A DNA stretch of 64,000 nucleotides from Caulobacter henricii (GTDB lineage: Bacteria; Pseudomonadota; Alphaproteobacteria; Caulobacterales; Caulobacteraceae): assembly GCF_001414055.1 (NCBI RefSeq), contig NZ_CP013002.1, positions 2,914,001 through 2,978,000 on the forward strand, in the 5' to 3' direction. Below are positions 44,965 to 54,743 of this stretch, piece after piece; within the stretch, counting starts at the first letter, position 1, and every line of letters begins with the position of its first letter. The translations under genes and the position numbers were made by a program. The notes beneath the pieces were generated by a model that saw only the letters and a list, made by a program, of their open reading frames with translations, was not told the DNA's origin and ran no database searches.

Positions 44965-45080
44965 CCCCGGCGAAGGCCGGGGCCCAGATTCAACCTGAGC
45001 GTCTGGGGATGATCCGCCTTCCGCCCTAGCGAAATCGACAACCTCCTCGGGTTCGATCTGGGCCCCGGCCTTCGCCGGGG
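44965..45080. repeat. REP-like 116-bp element, copy 2 (inverted)
   Basis: This copy has perfect CCCCGGCGAAGGCCGGGG (44965-44982) and CCCCGGCCTTCGCCGGGG (45063-45080) ends. Its reverse complement matches copy 1 (44487-44602) over the whole length, including GGTTGTCGAT and TCATCCCCAG in the centre. The two copies point in opposite directions around the GIY-YIG gene, like terminal inverted repeats. Confidence 0.85.
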
Positions 45081-45510
45081 AAAGCGGAAGTAGCGAACCA
45101 GAGATAACCACTACCCCTTGACACCGCCCCCTCGCCCCGCCATTTGCCGACTCAAGGATTTGCCAAGCAGCTGATTGACATCGAGCGGGCCGCCGTCACA
45201 TCGCGCGCGCCCTTACCGAAACAGGATGTCACCCTCGCCGCCGACGTTGGATCCCAGTGGTCGCGGACTCACAAGGTCGTAACGCACAAGGCCGCGCTGA
45301 AGATACCGCCGTCTCTGCCGAGAGCTTTCTCGCGGAGCGATAGTTCGTGGCGGACGTTCAGTGCTGGCGGCATGCGACACTTTGTGGCCGAGATTTTTTT
45401 GGGAAAAGACGAAACGGACGGCGCGGCCCAGGCGGGCAGGACCCTTTCGGATCTAGAATTTTTTCGGCGCGCCTCTCGCGGGGGAGGTCGCGCTGACTGC
45501 GGAGAGCTTG
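45081..45510. other. Leader and promoter region of rpoD
   Basis: 430 bases with no convincing gene. A 134-codon frame (45144-45548) overlaps the rpoD start and has no ribosome site or family features. The stretch carries the candidate promoter listed separately, a TTGACA at 45175-45180 without a clear -10 partner, and a T-rich run at 45395-45401. The start-proximal part holds the rpoD ribosome site GGAG (45501-45504). Confidence 0.45.
45117..45145 (+). promoter_or_regulatory. Candidate heat-shock-type promoter upstream of rpoD
   Basis: CTTGACA (45117-45123), eleven bases, then CCCCGCCATTT (45135-45145) resembles the sigma-32 pattern CTTGAAA-N11-16-CCCCATNT, with two extra bases in the -10 part. 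A sigma-32 promoter for a principal sigma gene is biologically reasonable. It would leave a leader of more than 300 bases. Confidence 0.3.
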
Positions 45511-47469
<1,959 letters not shown>

Positions 47470-47495
47470 ACGCCGCGACAACCCGCACAAAAGCG

Positions 47496-47530
47496 AAACG
47501 CCCCGGTCGAAAGACCGGGGCGTTTTTCTT
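47496..47530 (+). terminator. Rho-independent terminator of rpoD
   Basis: A 13-bp perfect stem (47496-47508 with 47513-47525) closes a GAAA tetraloop and runs into TTTTTCTTT. It begins 27 bases past the rpoD stop codon. Confidence 0.93.
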
Positions 47531-47596
47531 TGGGCTGCAAAGGCAGTTGCCGACTTGAGTTGCAGTGGTCTCGCAAGGCGATGATCTGGGATCAAC

Positions 47597-47635
47597 CCGC
47601 TCCCCGGGTAAGTTTGGGGGAAACCCGGGGAGCGG
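47597..47635. other. Long GC-rich hairpin of unknown role
   Basis: CCGCTCCCCGGGT (47597-47609) pairs exactly with ACCCGGGGAGCGG (47623-47635) around a purine-rich 13-base loop. It lies between the rpoD terminator and the stop of the convergent mini-rod gene (47690). No T-tract follows on either strand, so it is not a standard terminator. It could be a 3' stabiliser for the minus-strand gene or a structured RNA element. Confidence 0.5.
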
Positions 47636-47689
47636 TAATCCGGGCGCGGCCGCTTGGGGGCGAAGCGGCAGCGCCCAGTAGACGGCGCG

Positions 47690-47911
47690 CTAGATCTTGA
47701 GGTCCAGCAGGGCACCTGTCATGGCGTCGGCGGTCTTGAACACCGCGACATTGGCCTTGAAATCAGCCTTTGCGGAGATCTGCTCAACGGCCTCCTTGAC
47801 CAGATCCGTGTCGCTGTCACGCGCGCTCCAGGTCGCCGTGCGTTCGGCGCTGGCAGTCAGGCGGTGGGCGGCGGCGGTCATGCCGGCGGCGGCGATGGCG
47901 GTGGCCTGCAT
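47690..47911 (-). CDS. Miniature flagellar rod/hook-type protein
   Basis: 73 residues from ATG 47911 (GAGGAAG some eight bases before). The C-terminal part, LVKEAVEQISAKADFKANVA, then VFKTADAMTGALLDLKI, matches the C-terminal D0 helix of FlgC/FlgG-type axial proteins. The N-terminal MQATAIAAAGMTAAAHRLTA resembles their N-terminal D0 helix. Only a short linker (SERTATWSARDSDTD) joins them; the usual 60-200-residue middle is absent. Whether it enters the flagellum, acts as a chaperone-like competitor or is a relic is unknown. No flagellar gene is adjacent. Confidence 0.7.
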   Translation of the reverse strand: MQATAIAAAGMTAAAHRLTASAERTATWSARDSDTDLVKEAVEQISAKADFKANVAVFKTADAMTGALLDLKI

Positions 47912-48126
47912 GGCGGGGCTTCCTCTGCGTCCCGCCGGTTTTCCCATGCCGGGGTTAAGCCCTCGCGCAAAAGAAAGGTGAACGCCGCATCAGCCATGCT
48001 CGACGGCACAGGACCCGGGACGGGCAAAGATTACAAAACCTTCAGGTCGCTCAATCTCGACAAGCCGCCACAGTCTGGCCAAGGTTCCCGCCTTTCGCGG
48101 GCTTGGCCCGTCCTGGAGCCTGACTG

Positions 48127-49797
48127 ATGTCCCTTTCGCGCCGCGCAGCCCTCGTCAGCGCCGCCCTGCTTATGGTCGCCCAACCCGTCCTGGCCGCGCC
48201 CAAGGCCAAGACGCCCGCGTCCAGCTTTACGCCGTCGCCCGAGGCGATCCGCGCCCACATGACCTTCCTCGCCGATGACGCGATGGAGGGCCGTGAGGCC
48301 GGTACCCGTGGCTATGATATCGCGGCCAACTATGTCGCGGCGCAATATGCCCTGCTCGGCGTCAAGCCCGGTGCCGCCAATGGCTCCTATCACCAGCGCG
48401 TGCCGCTGCTGGCCTTCAAGAACGCCTCGGAAGGCAGCTTCAGCCTGAAGGGTGCCGACGGCCAGGATAGCGCCCTGAAGTTCGGCGAGGACTATCTGCC
48501 CAGCCCCCAGGCCCAGGCGACCGAGGTCTCGGTCAGCGCGCCACTCGTCTTTGTCGGCTATGGCGTGGTGGCCCCGGAGAAGGGCCGCGATGACTATGCC
48601 GGCCTCGATGTGAAGGGCAAGATCGTCGTCCTGCTGACCGGCGCGCCGACCAGCTTCCAGACCGAGGAACGGGCCCACTACGGCAATGGAACCGTCAAGC
48701 GCATCGAGGCCGCCAAGCATGGGGCCGTGGGCGTGATCACCATGGCCACCACCAGCTCGGAAAAGCGCCGCCCGTTCGAACGCGGCGTGGCCGGCTATCG
48801 TGAATGGCGGATGACCTGGCGCAACGCCCAGGACGTGGGTTATGTGCGCGGCGTCTCTGCGCCGTCCCTGGCTTCGATCGGGCTGAAGGGAGCCGCCAAG
48901 CTGTTCGCCGGTGCGCCGACCGCCCTGGACGCCGTGCTTGCCGCCGCCGAAACGCCGGACGGCGTGATCAAGGGTTTTGACCTGCCGTCCAAGGCGTCGG
49001 TGTCGCTGAAGAGCGAAATCGAGAAGCGCGAGAGCAGCAATGTTGTCGGGGTGATCGAGGGGGCCGACCCCACGCTCAAGGCCCAGACCATCGTCCTCAG
49101 CGCCCACCTGGATCACACCGGGGTGAACGACCACGGCAAGCCGGGGGCCGACAAGATCAATAACGGTGCCCTGGACAATGCCTCGGGCATCGCCACCCTG
49201 CTGGAGGTCGCTCGCGGCTTCAAGAATGCCAAGACCAAACCCAAGCGCACCATCCTGCTGGTCGCGGTGACGGCCGAAGAAAAGGGTCTGATCGGCTCCG
49301 AATACTTCGCCAACAACCCGACCGTGGCCAAGGCCGACATCGTGGCCAATGTGAACCTGGACATGCCGGTCCTGCTTTATCCGTTCACTGACGTGATCGC
49401 GTTCGGTGCCGACCGTTCGACCCTGGGTCCTGCCGTGGCAAAGGCCGCTGGCCGCGTCGGTATTGCCCTGTCCGGCGACCCAATGCCGGAAGAAGGCCTG
49501 TTCACCCGCAGCGACCACTATCGCTTCGTCGAGCAGGGTATCCCATCGGTGTTCCTGATGACCGGTTTCCAGAACGGCGGCGAGAAAGGCTTCAGGGACT
49601 TTCTGGCCACCCACTACCACAAGCCCAGCGACGACCTGAACCTGCCGATCGACTATCAGGCCGCCGCCAAGTTCGCCCTGGTCAATTACGAGATCGCCCG
49701 CGAGCTGGCCGACGCCAAGGATCGTCCGGTGTGGAAGAAGGGTGATTTCTTCGGCTCGCAGTTCGCGCCGGCCGGCCACCCCTCGGCGGCGAAATAG
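48127..49797 (+). CDS. Secreted M28-family zinc aminopeptidase
   Basis: 556 residues with a signal peptide (RRAALVSAALLMVAQPVLAAP). A protease-associated (PA) domain is visible (VVAPEKGRDDYAGLDVKGKIVVL in parts). The di-zinc catalytic site follows: SAHLDHTG, NGALDNASG, TAEEKGLIGSEYF with the Glu pair, VNLDMP and TRSDHYRF. M28 enzymes remove N-terminal residues from peptides in the periplasm or outside. Members of this type are common in Caulobacterales, which grow on peptides. It is followed by a DUF998 gene after 80 bases. Confidence 0.92.
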   Translation: MSLSRRAALVSAALLMVAQPVLAAPKAKTPASSFTPSPEAIRAHMTFLADDAMEGREAGTRGYDIAANYVAAQYALLGVKPGAANGSYHQRVPLLAFKNASEGSFSLKGADGQDSALKFGEDYLPSPQAQATEVSVSAPLVFVGYGVVAPEKGRDDYAGLDVKGKIVVLLTGAPTSFQTEERAHYGNGTVKRIEAAKHGAVGVITMATTSSEKRRPFERGVAGYREWRMTWRNAQDVGYVRGVSAPSLASIGLKGAAKLFAGAPTALDAVLAAAETPDGVIKGFDLPSKASVSLKSEIEKRESSNVVGVIEGADPTLKAQTIVLSAHLDHTGVNDHGKPGADKINNGALDNASGIATLLEVARGFKNAKTKPKRTILLVAVTAEEKGLIGSEYFANNPTVAKADIVANVNLDMPVLLYPFTDVIAFGADRSTLGPAVAKAAGRVGIALSGDPMPEEGLFTRSDHYRFVEQGIPSVFLMTGFQNGGEKGFRDFLATHYHKPSDDLNLPIDYQAAAKFALVNYEIARELADAKDRPVWKKGDFFGSQFAPAGHPSAAK

Positions 49798-49877
49798 CCA
49801 ACGGCGAAAAGCGCCATTGACCCCGGGGGCGGCGGAAGAGATTCTGCCGCCCCATCCTTTTCGAGGTTCGCCGTCCT

Positions 49878-50513
49878 GTGTCTGCCCGTACTGGCGTTTT
49901 CCTGAAGATCGGTGTTTTCACGCCGATAATGATGGTCGCCGACGTCTGGCTGGCCCAGAAGCTGTTTCCAGGCTTCGATCCCGGTGCCCAGTTCATCAGC
50001 GAACTGGGCGGCCCCGCCGCCCCGGCCCCCCTGGTGTTCAATCTGGGCATGGTGCTGGCCGGAAGCGCCGGCCTGCTGGCAGGGGCCGGCTTCACCCATG
50101 CCCTCGAGCACGCCGGCGGCCGCCGGGTGGTGTCGGCCTTCACCGGCCTTTGGGTGGCCCTGACCGGCCTGGGCGCGATCTTCGCCGGCCTGTTCCACTG
50201 GCCCGATGAAATGCACCGCGCCTGCGGTGTGGGCCTAGCCATCCAGTTCGCGCCGCTGTTCACCGCCTGGGCCCTTTGGGGCGTCCCCGAGCACAAACGC
50301 CTGGCCCAGTTCTCGCTGGGCTGGTTCTTCGGTCTGTTGCTGGTCTTCGCCCTGCTGACCGGCGTGTGGAATGTGCGGACAGGCTATGACGTCGGCTACT
50401 GGCAGCGCGGCCATGCCTTCCTGGGCCTGCTGTGGCTGGGCATCGCGGCCTGGACCCTGGAGCGCGGCTGGCGCGGACGACTGGCCGGCCAGATCGAGGC
50501 GGCTTCGGCCTAG
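49878..50513 (+). CDS. DUF998 integral membrane protein
   Basis: 211 residues from a GTG start. Six hydrophobic segments (IGVFTPIMMVADVWLAQ; LVFNLGMVLAGSAGLLAG; VALTGLGAIFAGLFHWP; IQFAPLFTAWALWGV; FFGLLLVFALLTGVW; AFLGLLWLGIAAWTL). The YPGFDPGAQFISELG-like loop (LFPGFDPGAQFISELGGP) between helices one and two is the DUF998 mark. The function is unknown. A GAGG stands about 12 bases before the GTG, so the start is moderately supported. Confidence 0.8.
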   Translation: MSARTGVFLKIGVFTPIMMVADVWLAQKLFPGFDPGAQFISELGGPAAPAPLVFNLGMVLAGSAGLLAGAGFTHALEHAGGRRVVSAFTGLWVALTGLGAIFAGLFHWPDEMHRACGVGLAIQFAPLFTAWALWGVPEHKRLAQFSLGWFFGLLLVFALLTGVWNVRTGYDVGYWQRGHAFLGLLWLGIAAWTLERGWRGRLAGQIEAASA

Positions 50514-50547
50514 GCGCAAGCCCGTCCCGGATCGGCAGGAACGGTAC

Positions 50548-50563
50548 TTTACCCTAGGGTAAA
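50548..50563. promoter_or_regulatory. Perfect 16-bp palindrome upstream of SDR gene
   Basis: TTTACCCTAGGGTAAA is its own reverse complement. It lies 78 bases before the SDR start, in the 127-base gap after the DUF998 gene. Size and symmetry suit a dimeric repressor such as a TetR-family protein, but no such regulator gene is adjacent. The half-site TTTACC also occurs in the inverted repeat upstream of fliF. Confidence 0.55.
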
Positions 50564-50640
50564 ACGTCTCTAGGTTGTTCCAGATCGTGAACCTGCGACC
50601 ACCGCATGGTCGTACAAGCCTCCAGCGGAACGACAGGGCC

Positions 50641-51477
50641 ATGGCCAAAAACCCCTTCAAAGACAAGGTCTGCATCGTCACGGGCGCCGCTTCGGGCCTG
50701 GGCCGGGCGCTGAGCGCGCAACTGGCCGAAGCCGGGGCCACCCTGATCATTGCGGACATCAATTTCCCGGCCGCCGAGGAACTGGCTCACCGCATGAGCC
50801 AGCTGGGCGTCACGGCCAGGCCGGTCCGCACCGACGTGACCCAAAGTGAATCTGTCCGCCAGCTGATCGAAGGCACGGCGGAAGAGTTCGGCCGCATCGA
50901 CTACCTGTTCAACAATGCCGGAATTGCCGTATTCGGCGAGATCCGCGACCTGAGCCTGGATCACTGGCGGCGGGTCATCGACATCAATCTGATGGGCGAG
51001 ATCTACGGGATTCACTACGCCTATCCCCTGATGATCAAGCAGGGCTTCGGGCATATCGTGAATGTGGCCTCGGGCTTCGGCATGGCCCCCGGGCCGGTGA
51101 ACAGCCCCTATGTGGCCTCGAAGTTCGCGGTTTTCGGTCTATCCCACGCGCTGGCTACCGAGGCCCGGGCCTTTGGCATCCATGTCACCGTCGCCTGCCC
51201 GGGCTTCATCAAGACCCCGCTGGTCGACAACATCCACTGCGTCAACGCGGCTCCGGCCGATGTCCTCGCCAATATTCCAGTCGCCATGGTGCCGGTGGAC
51301 CGTGCGGCGACTATCATCCTGACCGGCGTCGCCAAGCGCAAGATGGTCATCGCCTTCCCCGGCTATGTCGGCGTTCTGGCCTTCATCCATCGCTTCCTGC
51401 CGGCCCTCTGGGACAGCATGGGCAAGGGCGAAATCGCCAACTTCCGGAAGATCCGCAAAGACCCCGCGGCCAGCTGA
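50641..51477 (+). CDS. Short-chain dehydrogenase/reductase
   Basis: 278 residues from ATG 50641 (MAKNPFKDK); the in-frame extension to 50575 is not family-like. The classical SDR set is complete: cofactor loop TGAASGLGRAL, DI after beta-3 (IIADIN suggests NAD preference), NNAGIA, and the Ser/Tyr/Lys triad in NVASGFGMAPG and YVASKFAV. An extended hydrophobic C-terminus (VMPVDRAATIILTGVA-type region, then YVGVLAFIHRFLPALW) is typical of members acting on lipids or sterol-like substrates. The substrate is unknown. Confidence 0.9.
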   Translation: MAKNPFKDKVCIVTGAASGLGRALSAQLAEAGATLIIADINFPAAEELAHRMSQLGVTARPVRTDVTQSESVRQLIEGTAEEFGRIDYLFNNAGIAVFGEIRDLSLDHWRRVIDINLMGEIYGIHYAYPLMIKQGFGHIVNVASGFGMAPGPVNSPYVASKFAVFGLSHALATEARAFGIHVTVACPGFIKTPLVDNIHCVNAAPADVLANIPVAMVPVDRAATIILTGVAKRKMVIAFPGYVGVLAFIHRFLPALWDSMGKGEIANFRKIRKDPAAS

Positions 51478-51502
51478 AGGCTCAGGGATCCGGTCGGGAA
51501 GC

Positions 51503-52123
51503 CTACCGCCAGGCGTAGTTGAAGCTGATGCTGATGCGCTGCTCGTCGGCCTGGTTGGGCGTGACCTCATGGCGCAGCCAGCTCTCCCACAGCAGGATCG
51601 TGCCCGGCTCTGGCTGGACATAGACGAAGGGCTGCAGGGTTTCCGGGGCATCGGACTGACGCGTCGGGGCGGCCATCATCATCGGTAGACGCGGATCCTC
51701 GAACTTGAGGGCCGAGGCCCCCTGCGGGATGGTGACATAGACCGTACCCGAGATGACGCTGTGCGGGTGGATGTGGCCGGTATGCTGGCCGCCGGGATCC
51801 AGGATGTTGATCCAGAAACTGTCCATCACCAGCTTGCCGCCGGCCAGGTCGAAGCAAAGCTCCTTGGCGAAGACTGCGACATGCTTGTCGAGCTTCTTCT
51901 TCAGATCGGCAAACAGGCTGTCGCGCTGCGGCAGGTCGTCCAGGGAGGCGTAGGAGGTATAGCCCAGATAGGCCTTCTTCTCGGCCCAGGCCTGACCCGC
52001 CTCGTCCTCCTCCGCCACCGCGATGCAGGCATCGTGCAGGTCGTCGATGAAGGTCTCGAAGTCCTTCTCCCCGGCGAGGCTGGCTTGATAGAGCGGGGTG
52101 ACGAAGAGCGGGCGTGTGGTCAT
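51503..52123 (-). CDS. 2OG-Fe(II) oxygenase of the TIGR02466 type
   Basis: 206 residues from ATG 52123 (MTTRPLFVTPLY); an ATG four codons upstream is also possible. HTGHIHPHSVISGTVYVTIP contains the H-x-H-x-H-S-x-I-S-G-x-x-Y signature of this putative dioxygenase family, and WLRHEVTPNQADEQRISISF supplies the distal His and 2-oxoglutarate Arg. These are often adjacent to tetratricopeptide or phage genes, but here the gene stands alone. The substrate is unknown. It is convergent with the SDR gene and divergent from the toxin-antitoxin pair. Confidence 0.88.
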   Translation of the reverse strand: MTTRPLFVTPLYQASLAGEKDFETFIDDLHDACIAVAEEDEAGQAWAEKKAYLGYTSYASLDDLPQRDSLFADLKKKLDKHVAVFAKELCFDLAGGKLVMDSFWINILDPGGQHTGHIHPHSVISGTVYVTIPQGASALKFEDPRLPMMMAAPTRQSDAPETLQPFVYVQPEPGTILLWESWLRHEVTPNQADEQRISISFNYAWR

Positions 52124-52184
52124 GGGGCGGGTCATACAGGCGCGGCGCGTTGACGACAAACCATCAATGGAACATCATGGGAAC

Positions 52185-52505
52185 ATGGCCGACGACGGAT
52201 TGACCCTGAAGATCGACGCGGCGCTGGCCGAGCGGATCCGTGCCCGTGCCGAGGCGGCAGGACAGACCGTTGAGGACCATGTGCTCACAATCCTCAGCCA
52301 CGCCGTCGAAGAGCCAGGCCTCGAGGACAACGAGACTCGCTGGAACGGAGCGCCAGGTCTCATCGAGCGCTTTGGTGCCTTCAACGAAGGCTCAGAAGCC
52401 TATGATGACCAGATCGACCGCATCTGTGATGAGGCCGAGCGGACTGGCGGAGTTCCGTTCGAGGTCTTTCAGGAACGCCTCCGCAACCTTGGGCAGCGCC
52501 GCTGA
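52185..52505 (+). CDS. Antitoxin of a type II toxin-antitoxin pair
   Basis: 106 residues from ATG 52185; GGGAAC precedes it. The N-terminal LTLKIDAALAERIRARAEAA, then GQTVEDHVLTILSHAV, is a ribbon-helix-helix-like DNA-binding region as in ParD/CopG antitoxins. The longer, charged C-terminal half (ETRWNGAPGLIERFGAFNEG) would wrap the toxin. It lies three bases before the RelE/ParE-fold gene. It should neutralise the toxin and repress the operon. The upstream in-frame extension overlaps the divergent oxygenase gene and is discarded. Confidence 0.82.
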   Translation: MADDGLTLKIDAALAERIRARAEAAGQTVEDHVLTILSHAVEEPGLEDNETRWNGAPGLIERFGAFNEGSEAYDDQIDRICDEAERTGGVPFEVFQERLRNLGQRR

Positions 52506-52508
52506 TCC

Positions 52509-52790
52509 ATGTATCGCGTGATCGTCTCGCCGGCCGCCATGGCCGATGTCGACCGCTTGGAAGACTGGCTTTTCGAACACGGCGCACCTTACGGTCTCGA
52601 TCTCGGTGCGAAACTCGCCGACGCCGCAGCCACGCTCATCGACTATCCCGAACGCGCACCCTTGAGTCGGAGCGGTCGCTATCGCGAGCTCTACATCGCG
52701 TTTCATTCGAACCAGTATGTCATCCAGTATCGTGTCAGGGATCTTACGGTCGTGATCGCGCGCGTGTTCCACAGTCGCGAGGATCGCTGA
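52509..52790 (+). CDS. RelE/ParE-family toxin
   Basis: 93 residues with the RelE/ParE fold: [20 protein letters not shown], then [20 protein letters not shown], then [23 protein letters not shown]. The I/V-x-Y-R-V and R-V-x-H-x-R-E-D elements are typical of ParE-type gyrase inhibitors, with no clear RelE catalytic set. It follows the antitoxin by three bases and precedes uvrC by 19, so transcripts may read into uvrC. Confidence 0.87.
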   Translation: MYRVIVSPAAMADVDRLEDWLFEHGAPYGLDLGAKLADAAATLIDYPERAPLSRSGRYRELYIAFHSNQYVIQYRVRDLTVVIARVFHSREDR

Positions 52791-52809
52791 TCGTGCCAGA
52801 CTCGCCTAT

Positions 52810-54720
52810 ATGTCCGTCGTGAACGACGACACCCCCTCTCCCAGCGCCGAAGACACCAACGCCCTGACCGGTGCCGCCCTGATCAAGGACGAGGCCGCGC
52901 GCCTGCCCGATGCGCCGGGCGTCTACCGGATGATCGGCGACAATGAGGAGGTCCTCTATGTCGGCAAGGCCAAGAGCCTCAAGAAGCGGGTGATCCAGTA
53001 CGCCCAGGGCCGTTTCCACACCAATCGCATCGCCCACATGGTCGACGCGACGCGGGCCATGGTGTTCGTCACCACCCGCACCGAAGCCGATGCCCTGCTG
53101 CTCGAGATCAATCTGATCAAGTCGCTGAAGCCCCGCTTCAATGTGCTGCTGCGCGACGACAAGAGCTTTCCCGAGATCATGATCCGCCGCGATCACGATG
53201 CGCCGCAGCTGCGCAAGCATCGCGGGGCCCATGCGATCAAGGGCGACTATTTCGGCCCGTTCGCCAGCGCGGGGGCCGTGAACAGCACGCTCAACACCCT
53301 GCAGAAGGCCTTCCTGCTGCGCTCGTGCAGTGACAGCGTCTATGAGAGCCGCGACCGGCCCTGCATGCTGTACCAGATCAAACGCTGCGCCGCGCCGTGC
53401 ACCGGGCTGGTCAGCATCCCCGATTATCAGGCCCTGGTCGACCAGGCCGAGGCCTTCCTGCGCGGCAAGTCCCGCGCGGTGATGGCCACCATGGCCGCCG
53501 AGATGGAAGCTGCCGCCGAGGACCTAGAGTTCGAACGCGCCGCCCGCCTGCGGGACCGCATCCGCGCCCTGTCGGCCGTGGCCCAGGCCAGCCAGATCAA
53601 CCCCGAGACCGTGGAAGAGGCCGACGTCGTGGCCCTGCACGTCGAGGGCGGCCAGGCCTGCGTGCAGGTGTTCTTCTTCCGGGCCGGCCAGAACTGGGGC
53701 AACCGCGCCTACTTCCCCCGCATCACCGGCGCGGCGGAAGAGGAAGGGGTCAGCGAGGAAGCCCAGGCGATGACCGCCTTCCTGGGCCAGTTCTATGACG
53801 ACAAGCCGATCCCGCGCCTGATCCTGGCCAATATCGAGCCGGCGGACAGTGCCCTTCTGGCCGAGGCCTTTGCCCTGAAGAGCGGCCGCAAGGTCGAGAT
53901 CAGCATCCCCAGGCGGGGCGAAAAGGCCGATCTGGTTCAGCACGCCCTGACCAATGCCCGCGAAGCCCTGGGCCGGAAAATGGCCGAGGGCTCGGCCCAG
54001 ACCAAGCTGCTGGCGGGGGTCGGCGAGGCCTTTGGTCTGGACGCCCCGCCCGAGCGGATCGAGGTCTATGACAACAGCCACATCCAGGGCACCAACGCCG
54101 TCGGCGGCATGATCGTGGCCGGGCCGGACGGCTTCATGAAGGGCCAGTACCGCAAGTTCAACATCAAGAGTACCGAGCTCACCCCCGGCGACGACTACGG
54201 CATGATGAAGGAGGTGCTGAAGCGCCGCTTCGCCCGCTTGGTCAAGGAGGAGGAAGAGGGTCAAAGCGACAATCGCCCTGACCTCGTCCTGGTCGACGGC
54301 GGCAAGGGCCAGCTGGATGCGGCTCTGGAAATCATGGCCGAACTGGGCGTCGACGACATCGCCGTGGTCGGCGTCGCCAAGGGTCCCGACCGGGATGCCG
54401 GCCTGGAACGGTTCTTCATGCCCGACAAAACGCCGTTCATGCTCGAGCCCAAGTCGCCGGTGCTCTACTACCTGCAGCGCCTGCGCGACGAGGCTCACCG
54501 GTTCGCCATCGGGGCTCACCGCACGCGGCGCAGCATGGACCTGAAGAAGAACCCGCTCGACGAGATCGAAGGCGTGGGTCCAGGTCGCAAGAAGGCCCTG
54601 CTGCACGCCTTCGGCTCGGCCAAAGGGGTCGGCCGAGCCGGGGTCGAGGACCTGCTGAAAGTCGAGGGCGTCAGCCAGGCCCTGGCCGAGCGCATCCACG
54701 CCTTCTTCCGCAAGAGCTGA
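52810..54720 (+). CDS. uvrC: Excinuclease ABC subunit C (UvrC)
   Basis: 636 residues. The N-terminal GIY-YIG nuclease ([20 protein letters not shown]) makes the 3' incision. A UvrB-binding UVR motif is near 235-260 ([18 protein letters not shown]). The RNase H-like endonuclease domain follows with [19 protein letters not shown] and [14 protein letters not shown], carrying the catalytic Asp residues. Tandem helix-hairpin-helices close the protein ([20 protein letters not shown]). About 25 residues precede the usual start. It acts with UvrAB in nucleotide excision repair. Confidence 0.97.
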   Translation: MSVVNDDTPSPSAEDTNALTGAALIKDEAARLPDAPGVYRMIGDNEEVLYVGKAKSLKKRVIQYAQGRFHTNRIAHMVDATRAMVFVTTRTEADALLLEINLIKSLKPRFNVLLRDDKSFPEIMIRRDHDAPQLRKHRGAHAIKGDYFGPFASAGAVNSTLNTLQKAFLLRSCSDSVYESRDRPCMLYQIKRCAAPCTGLVSIPDYQALVDQAEAFLRGKSRAVMATMAAEMEAAAEDLEFERAARLRDRIRALSAVAQASQINPETVEEADVVALHVEGGQACVQVFFFRAGQNWGNRAYFPRITGAAEEEGVSEEAQAMTAFLGQFYDDKPIPRLILANIEPADSALLAEAFALKSGRKVEISIPRRGEKADLVQHALTNAREALGRKMAEGSAQTKLLAGVGEAFGLDAPPERIEVYDNSHIQGTNAVGGMIVAGPDGFMKGQYRKFNIKSTELTPGDDYGMMKEVLKRRFARLVKEEEEGQSDNRPDLVLVDGGKGQLDAALEIMAELGVDDIAVVGVAKGPDRDAGLERFFMPDKTPFMLEPKSPVLYYLQRLRDEAHRFAIGAHRTRRSMDLKKNPLDEIEGVGPGRKKALLHAFGSAKGVGRAGVEDLLKVEGVSQALAERIHAFFRKS

Positions 54721-54743
54721 AGCCCGCCGCCGGCCTCGGAAAA

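Noticed and set aside
45175-45180. TTGACA as a housekeeping -35 element for rpoD
   Set aside because: No convincing -10 partner at 16-18 bases; noted but not called.
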